A stretch of DNA of 64,000 nt, from NCBI RefSeq assembly GCF_002873335.1, contig NZ_MCUW01000078.1, positions 59,511 to 123,510 of the forward strand, read 5' to 3'. Below the pieces are notes generated by a model, which ran no database searches, had not been told where the DNA came from, and saw nothing but the letters and a program-made list of their open reading frames with translations. Made by a program: the position numbers and the translations under genes. The stretch is from Vibrio sp. 10N.286.49.B1 (GTDB lineage Bacteria > Pseudomonadota > Gammaproteobacteria > Enterobacterales > Vibrionaceae). Shown here one piece after another: positions 59,953 through 64,000 of the stretch; position 1 is the first letter of the stretch; each line of letters begins with the position of its first letter.

Positions 59953-60202
59953 CGAAGTTATCGTGAAAGATGTCGCCGGTTTGCATGCGAGGCCAGCGTC
60001 GCTATTGGTTAAGTCTGCAAAAAAATTCGATGCCGATGTTTTCCTTGAATATGACAACAAAAAGGCGAACGCGAAGTCAATTATGGCTTTGATGAAGCTG
60101 GGTGTAAAAGGGGGAGGGAAAGTAACAATCTGGGCCGACGGGGCAGATGAAGATGTCGCGGTAAGTGAAATTGTGAAGTCGATTAGTAGCAACTTTAAGT
60201 AA
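59942..60202 (+). CDS. HPr-family phosphocarrier
   Basis: An 86-residue HPr with His15 in GLHARPAS and Ser46 in NAKSIMALM. As the housekeeping ptsH is normally elsewhere, this is probably a dedicated HPr for this PTS. It is the last gene of the operon. The closest candidate partner is the Enzyme I-like gene at 61084. Confidence 0.93.
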   Translation: MKTDEVIVKDVAGLHARPASLLVKSAKKFDADVFLEYDNKKANAKSIMALMKLGVKGGGKVTIWADGADEDVAVSEIVKSISSNFK

Positions 60203-60208
60203 GTATGA

Positions 60209-60240
60209 GTGCACAACCTCCAGTTATGGAGATTGTGCAC
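60209..60240. terminator. Hairpin between the HPr and GntR genes
   Basis: The stem GTGCACAA/TTGTGCAC with inner CTCC/GGAG closes on a short loop between two convergent genes. A run of TTTAGG hexamers follows on the plus strand (60241-60272). It is a likely two-way terminator, although T runs are short. Confidence 0.6.
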
Positions 60241-60284
60241 TTTAGGTTTAGGTTTAGGTCTAGGTTCTAGGTACGGGCTAATGT

Positions 60285-60890
60285 TTATAGCTCGCCAAAT
60301 AGTCGGTAGTAACATGCTGCCAAATGGAATTTTAGGTGGTGAGCTGCTTTTTCTTGGTCTTCGTTGCAAATATCTTCGAGAAGGGCAATCACTTCTTCGA
60401 CTGATTTTTTCTTAACTTGGTCAATAAGTTCAACTTTAATGAGATTGGCTTTGTTATGTAAGACGTTAATGTGTTCAGCTAGGAGTTTGTTATTTGATTT
60501 CGAATTTAGCTCTTGATAGAAGTCATTCATTATTTGAGGCATGTGCTCATAATCACCGTTTGAGGCAACGTGCTCACACTGCTCTTTTATCTGAGCGATT
60601 TTTTCTCGATCAATTTCAGACCAAGCGAGTTCGAGTAACAATGACTCGAGACTCATGCGGACTTGAAAGATTTCACGTGCTTGATCAACGGTTATTTTAC
60701 AAACAACCTTACCACCGTTTTCTAGGACTTCTACCCAGCCTTCAACAATTAATCGTGCTATGGCTTCCCTTACAGGAGTACGACTGGTGTCCAATAACTC
60801 AGTAAGGTCGTTTTCGACGACAGCATCTTTGATTTCATTCGTTTGAATCATATTAAGTATGGATTCATAAGCACGTTGGCTTGCTTTCAT
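60285..60890 (-). CDS. GntR-family regulator with FCD domain
   Basis: The 201-residue protein has an N-terminal winged helix (TSRTPVREAIARLIVEGWVE) and a C-terminal FCD domain (about 75-200, all helical, with FQVRMSLESLLLELAW). FCD regulators bind small acids or sugar derivatives and release DNA. It is the likely reader of the ATGTATACAT array before the EIIC gene. The frame opens at a TTG, but ATG 60890 has GGGGTG in front and gives MKASQRAYESIL. It is divergent from the Enzyme I-like gene. Confidence 0.85.
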   Translation of the reverse strand: MKASQRAYESILNMIQTNEIKDAVVENDLTELLDTSRTPVREAIARLIVEGWVEVLENGGKVVCKITVDQAREIFQVRMSLESLLLELAWSEIDREKIAQIKEQCEHVASNGDYEHMPQIMNDFYQELNSKSNNKLLAEHINVLHNKANLIKVELIDQVKKKSVEEVIALLEDICNEDQEKAAHHLKFHLAACYYRLFGEL

Positions 60891-61083
60891 GTAACACCCC
60901 AAAATTCTAATTAGGACCTTTATAACACAAGATTAACCATTAATAAGTTCGTGTATCTTGAGTGGGCGTGATGCCAGTAACAATGAGTTATGTCCTTTCA
61001 ACATTATATCTCGAACGGATTATCGAGTAACTGAATAATTGTACAGATACATCATTAAGGTGGCTCATCAGGGAGATCAACCA

Positions 61084-62373
61084 ATGAACGTAATAGTTAC
61101 CCCCATCGCGTTGGCGAAAGCAATCAAGAAGCACACGAGTACACACATAAAATCCCATTACAAAGATGAAATTGATAAATATGACGTCGCCATGGGAACA
61201 CTATTTCAGAAAATGGGATTGCTTGGCAGTCAGGCTCAGTATGAGGCACAGCCTGAGTTAGCTAAAGTGTTTGAACGACATGCTGAGGTTCTTTTAAAAT
61301 CAGAGAATCAAGCGGTGATCAAGGAGAACATCAGACGCAATGTTTACAGCGCTGACACTATTGTCGATGAACTCGTGCATTCCTTCGTTGATATTATACA
61401 GCAGCTCAACGTCGCCGATTATTCACACGAGGCGTTGCGATTCGAAAAGATGAGGAAAGACCTACTTAAGAGGTTGCTTGGCTCTGATTTCAACCCACAA
61501 CACCGAGACAGTAATAGTGACGCTGGAGATAGCTCAACACTAGACGTAACCGGATTACTTGAACGAGTCAATAACAGTGCCGTTTTGGCCGAATACTACC
61601 GCGGCCTAGATGCTCGAACGACCGATAACATTGATATCGATTTGATCTTTTCACGTGAAGATAAGCAAAGATCTTTGGTTCCAGCGAACATACTCGTAAA
61701 TAGTTCGGAACTTTATCGCAATGATAAACTGGCTCTGAGCGTGGTTCTTGAGTTCGATATGAAGGCCATTCGTTTAGATATTGATTACAGCGAAACAGAA
61801 TTAGAACCGATGGAGATTGTTGAAGAGCTGAGGGTTGTCGCTTCAGTTTTGAAATCCCAAAACAGTGCTCGTCAAGTGAGGGGATTAGTCAGTCTCGAGC
61901 AAATAAAGTCCAGTACACCGTTACGTTGTGGCGATTCGGATGCCTCTAATGGAGTCGAGTGTTTTTCTCTTGGCGTGCAAGTTAATGTTGAAAAACTGCC
62001 ATTTGATCCATCGGTTCTCTCTGCTGTCGATTTCGTCGTAATTGAGGGATTGGATAAGCTACCTGACTGGGAGATGTCGTCGCTACGAACACTCTATCAA
62101 TGCGTGCAGACGATGGTTAAGAGTGGTAAATCGGTAAGTGCTAAAATAACGAGCCGGATAGATAAGCGGTTAATTGTACTTGCCGTCGGTATGGGGATTC
62201 GAGGGTTTTATATCAATGAGTCGAGTGGGGCTCGCTTTAAGTCGGTGATTCGTTACTTATCCTACGCTGAAATGGAGGCGCTTACGTTAGCGTATTTAGC
62301 CGTAACTAATGAAGCGGATGCGAGAGAAATATTTAGACGTAATCGCTTTCTTGAATCCATCGTGAGTGATTAA
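61084..62373 (+). CDS. Degenerate PTS Enzyme I-like protein
   Basis: A 429-residue protein that seems to follow Enzyme I in parts. The start (VIVTPIALAKAI) and residues 25-133 (FERHAEVLLKSENQAV, then YSADTIVDEL and MRKDLLKRLLG) match the HPr-binding helical domain. Residues 296-325 (FSLGVQVN, then AVDFVVIEGLDKL) and 347-376 (SGKSVSAKI, then VLAVGMGIRGF) match barrel segments of the C-terminal domain. The phosphohistidine segment (GGRTSHTS in E. coli) and the catalytic Cys (MCGE) are absent, and the protein is about 145 residues short. Phosphotransfer is therefore unlikely. AGGGAGA precedes ATG 61084, chosen over TTG 61039. It might bind the nearby HPr as a regulator. The homology is my reading and needs testing. 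Confidence 0.6.
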   Translation: MNVIVTPIALAKAIKKHTSTHIKSHYKDEIDKYDVAMGTLFQKMGLLGSQAQYEAQPELAKVFERHAEVLLKSENQAVIKENIRRNVYSADTIVDELVHSFVDIIQQLNVADYSHEALRFEKMRKDLLKRLLGSDFNPQHRDSNSDAGDSSTLDVTGLLERVNNSAVLAEYYRGLDARTTDNIDIDLIFSREDKQRSLVPANILVNSSELYRNDKLALSVVLEFDMKAIRLDIDYSETELEPMEIVEELRVVASVLKSQNSARQVRGLVSLEQIKSSTPLRCGDSDASNGVECFSLGVQVNVEKLPFDPSVLSAVDFVVIEGLDKLPDWEMSSLRTLYQCVQTMVKSGKSVSAKITSRIDKRLIVLAVGMGIRGFYINESSGARFKSVIRYLSYAEMEALTLAYLAVTNEADAREIFRRNRFLESIVSD

Positions 62374-62473
62374 TGTTGAGGCGGTCAGGTTGTCGACGGT
62401 CGCGATGAGTGAGTGGTCTTAAGGTTATTGTCTAGCCACTTATTTTGGTCACCCTCAATGGCTATGACTTACT

Positions 62474-62503
62474 AGGTTCCATCGTAAGATGGAGCCTTTT
62501 TTT
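62474..62503 (+). terminator. Rho-independent terminator after the Enzyme I-like gene
   Basis: The stem AGGTTCCATC/GATGGAGCCT (one wobble) has a GTAA loop and is followed by seven T residues. Confidence 0.9.
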
Positions 62504-62521
62504 GAAACAAGCACAGGTTCA

Positions 62522-63346
62522 TTACGTTGCTGTCACCATTGGAATATGACCTAACATGTTCTTTAATTTTGCTAAAGCCGCTACTTCAAGTTGACGAACA
62601 CGCTCTGCAGACAAGTTGTGTTTGTCCGCAAGGTCTGACAGCGTTACTTTCTCGTTGGTTAGCCAACGGTTGAATACGATATCACTGCTTCTATTATCGA
62701 GTTTTGAAAGGGCGGTACGTAACTCGGAAGAAACGTGCTCTCTCCAATTGTCATTCTCATGACGAATTGAAATGTCATCATCTTGCTTTTCACCATAGTC
62801 ATCGTTATCAAGTTGTTTATCTTTTCCAGATAATCTACCATCCATCGTCAATACTTCTTTGACACTAACATTGAGCTTTTTTGCGATATTGCTAGCTTGT
62901 TCTTCACTGACCCAACTAGAATCATTTTTATTTTTTCTTAAATTAAAAAATAGCTTTCTTTGTTCTTTAGTTGTTGCAACTTTAACTAAACTCCAATTTC
63001 TAATGACAAATTCATGGATCTCTGATTTTATCCAATGTATAGCGAATGAAACTAACCTAATATCACGAGATGGATTAAATCGTTTGATGGCCTTTATTAA
63101 GCCAATGTTGCCTGCTTGGATAATATCAAGCATCTGCATGCCATATCCTGAAAAGCTCTTTGCAATATATGCGACAAACCGTAAGTGAGGGAGGGCTAAA
63201 TCATGCATGGCATTGGTGTCATTATGATAAAACACTTTGCTGGCCAATTCTTTCTCTCTTGACGCGGTAAGGACGGGATATCGGCCTATTTCAGAAAGAT
63301 AGGATGATAGATTGTCTTTATTACTTATCGTGGCTAGCGCTGACAT
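62522..63346 (-). CDS. RpoH-family sigma factor (second sigma-32 type)
   Basis: The 274-residue sigma factor is RpoH-like: region 2 has LPHLRFVAYIAKSFSGYG and IIQAGNIGLIKAIKRFNP. The RpoH box region has SFAIHWIKSEIHEFVIRNWS and KVATTKEQRKLFFNLRKNK, and region 4.2 has LSAERVRQLEVAAL. It differs from housekeeping RpoH in a shortened, Asp-rich linker (residues 170-200) and many substitutions, so it is probably a paralogue. The minus-strand gene has a long AT-rich leader. Confidence 0.85.
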   Translation of the reverse strand: MSALATISNKDNLSSYLSEIGRYPVLTASREKELASKVFYHNDTNAMHDLALPHLRFVAYIAKSFSGYGMQMLDIIQAGNIGLIKAIKRFNPSRDIRLVSFAIHWIKSEIHEFVIRNWSLVKVATTKEQRKLFFNLRKNKNDSSWVSEEQASNIAKKLNVSVKEVLTMDGRLSGKDKQLDNDDYGEKQDDDISIRHENDNWREHVSSELRTALSKLDNRSSDIVFNRWLTNEKVTLSDLADKHNLSAERVRQLEVAALAKLKNMLGHIPMVTAT

Positions 63347-63736
63347 TTTTTCTCCAAATCAACTTAACAATACATTGAATTCCGGTGTTTGAATATAAAT
63401 AAAAGCAGGTGAATATAGAAAGCAGATATTAATTCAATCATTTTTTATTTAGCACCAATATACAATTGAGTGAAAAAATAGACTATTGAATAAAACTATA
63501 CTCTGGATTTATATGTGTTTAATAATAACTTTGCCGATGAGCTCAATTAACAATCAATAAAAGGTGATGTGAATCTAACGTTTTGATTAGTAGAAAATAT
63601 TCGTTAATTTAATGTGCGGGTAACTTTATCGTGTCTTTCTTGTGACCGGGAAACCTGAGGTGTAACAAGCGAGCCGTTTAAGGCCAATTTGTAGTGTGTT
63701 TCGTTGTCCTGTTAATGACAATGCGCTAAACGCAAA
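63347..63736. other. AT-rich upstream region of the RpoH-like gene
   Basis: About 390 bases with no gene. The 250 bases nearest the sigma gene are very AT-rich, fitting a long leader or H-NS-type silenced promoter. No thermosensor fold could be assigned by eye. Confidence 0.4.
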
Positions 63737-63760
63737 AAAAGCGCCCAATGGGCGCTTTTG
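63737..63760 (-). terminator. Rho-independent terminator for the last gene
   Basis: AAAAGCGCCC/GGGCGCTTTT has an ATT loop; on the minus strand it is followed by seven T residues. It lies behind the partial gene at the window end. Confidence 0.9.
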
Positions 63761-63792
63761 ATTACTCATATTAGCAACGGTTGCTGACTGAC

Positions 63793-63999
63793 TTACTTCG
63801 TCGCTTTTGTTGCTTTAACTTTCACAGACTTTGCTGCTTTCACGTAGCTCGGTGTCTTTGCGACGCGGCGTTTAGTGGCTGCTTTTTTAGCCGCTGGCTT
63901 TGCTGTTTTCTTTTCAATTTCCGCTTTTGCTTTTTTGAAACGCTCTGGAAGAATTTGCGTAGCAAATACATCTTCAACTGTTTCAGCGCGTTTGATTAG
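63793..63999 (-). CDS. Lys/Ala-rich protein, C-terminal part (partial)
   Basis: An open minus-strand frame enters from the window end and stops at TAA (63793-63795), giving 68 residues: LIKRAETVEDVFATQILPERFKK-like sequence followed by a Lys/Ala/Thr-rich tail (KKTAKPAAKKAATKRR, then SVKVKATKATK). Such tails occur in histone-like and granule-associated (phasin-type) proteins; which one this is cannot be told from this piece. Confidence 0.55.
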   Translation of the reverse strand, partial: LIKRAETVEDVFATQILPERFKKAKAEIEKKTAKPAAKKAATKRRVAKTPSYVKAAKSVKVKATKATK

Positions 64000-64000
64000 C

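Noticed and set aside
61047..61055. ATACATCAT before the Enzyme I-like gene as a sixth GntR operator
   Set aside because: It matches only nine bases of the array unit and lacks the palindrome.
63655..63735. attC-like look of TGTAACAAGC...GCGCTAAAC, suggesting an integron cassette site
   Set aside because: The ends do not match the RYYYAAC/GTTRRRY core and no paired arms were seen. A covariance search for attC would settle it.

Overview
The window is a piece of the main chromosome of a gammaproteobacterium of the Vibrionaceae, most likely a Vibrio. This rests on gene content and order: topA-glgC-glgA; tfoY behind a Vc2-type cyclic-di-GMP riboswitch and next to purR; the elyC/cmoM-mukFEB block; cmoAB-yecE-aspS; yebC-ruvC-ruvAB; cydABX-ybgE followed by ybgC-tolQRAB-pal-cpoB and nadA. 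No species can be named from the sequence alone.

Layout. 1-6.5 kb: end of topA, glycogen synthesis (glgC, glgA), an alpha/beta hydrolase, a DUF2007 zinc-ribbon gene, a VTT membrane protein and tfoY with its riboswitch. 6.5-9.5 kb: purR, torD and torR. 9.7-18.1 kb: elyC, cmoM and the MukBEF condensin operon. 18.1-19.3 kb: a gene-free stretch with a ~240-bp tandem repeat array. 19.3-22.6 kb: a three-gene set of retropepsin-like lipoprotein, 7TM/inactive transglutaminase and RimK-like ATP-grasp. 22.7-32.6 kb: tRNA wobble modification (cmoAB), yecE, aspS, yebC and ruvCAB, with a chemoreceptor-like gene inserted between ruvC and ruvA. 32.9-46 kb: cytochrome bd oxidase, the Tol-Pal system, nadA, a K+ channel and an outer-membrane barrel. 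46-50 kb: a UPF0149 protein, a Cache-domain hybrid kinase (CqsR-like) and alaE.

50-63 kb is accessory. A tRNA-Ser(GGA) is followed at once by a tyrosine integrase broken by one in-frame stop, then an unknown membrane/coiled-coil protein, and a methyltransferase-HNH nuclease pair that may be a defence module. Next comes a seven-gene PTS operon: EIIC, EIIB, class II aldolase, archaeal-type triosephosphate isomerase, YjbQ, EIIA and a dedicated HPr. Its promoter region carries a 14-bp inverted repeat with a CRP-like site and five helically phased copies of an ATGTATACAT palindrome. A GntR/FCD regulator gene sits at the far end. Divergent from it is a gene that appears to encode a shortened, catalytically dead relative of PTS Enzyme I. 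A second RpoH-type sigma factor follows. This PTS cluster, with its operator array and pseudo-Enzyme I, is the best candidate in the window for an undescribed system.

All calls were made by reading the sequence and recalling family features. No database search was run. Start codons moved from the longest open frame are explained in the entries.
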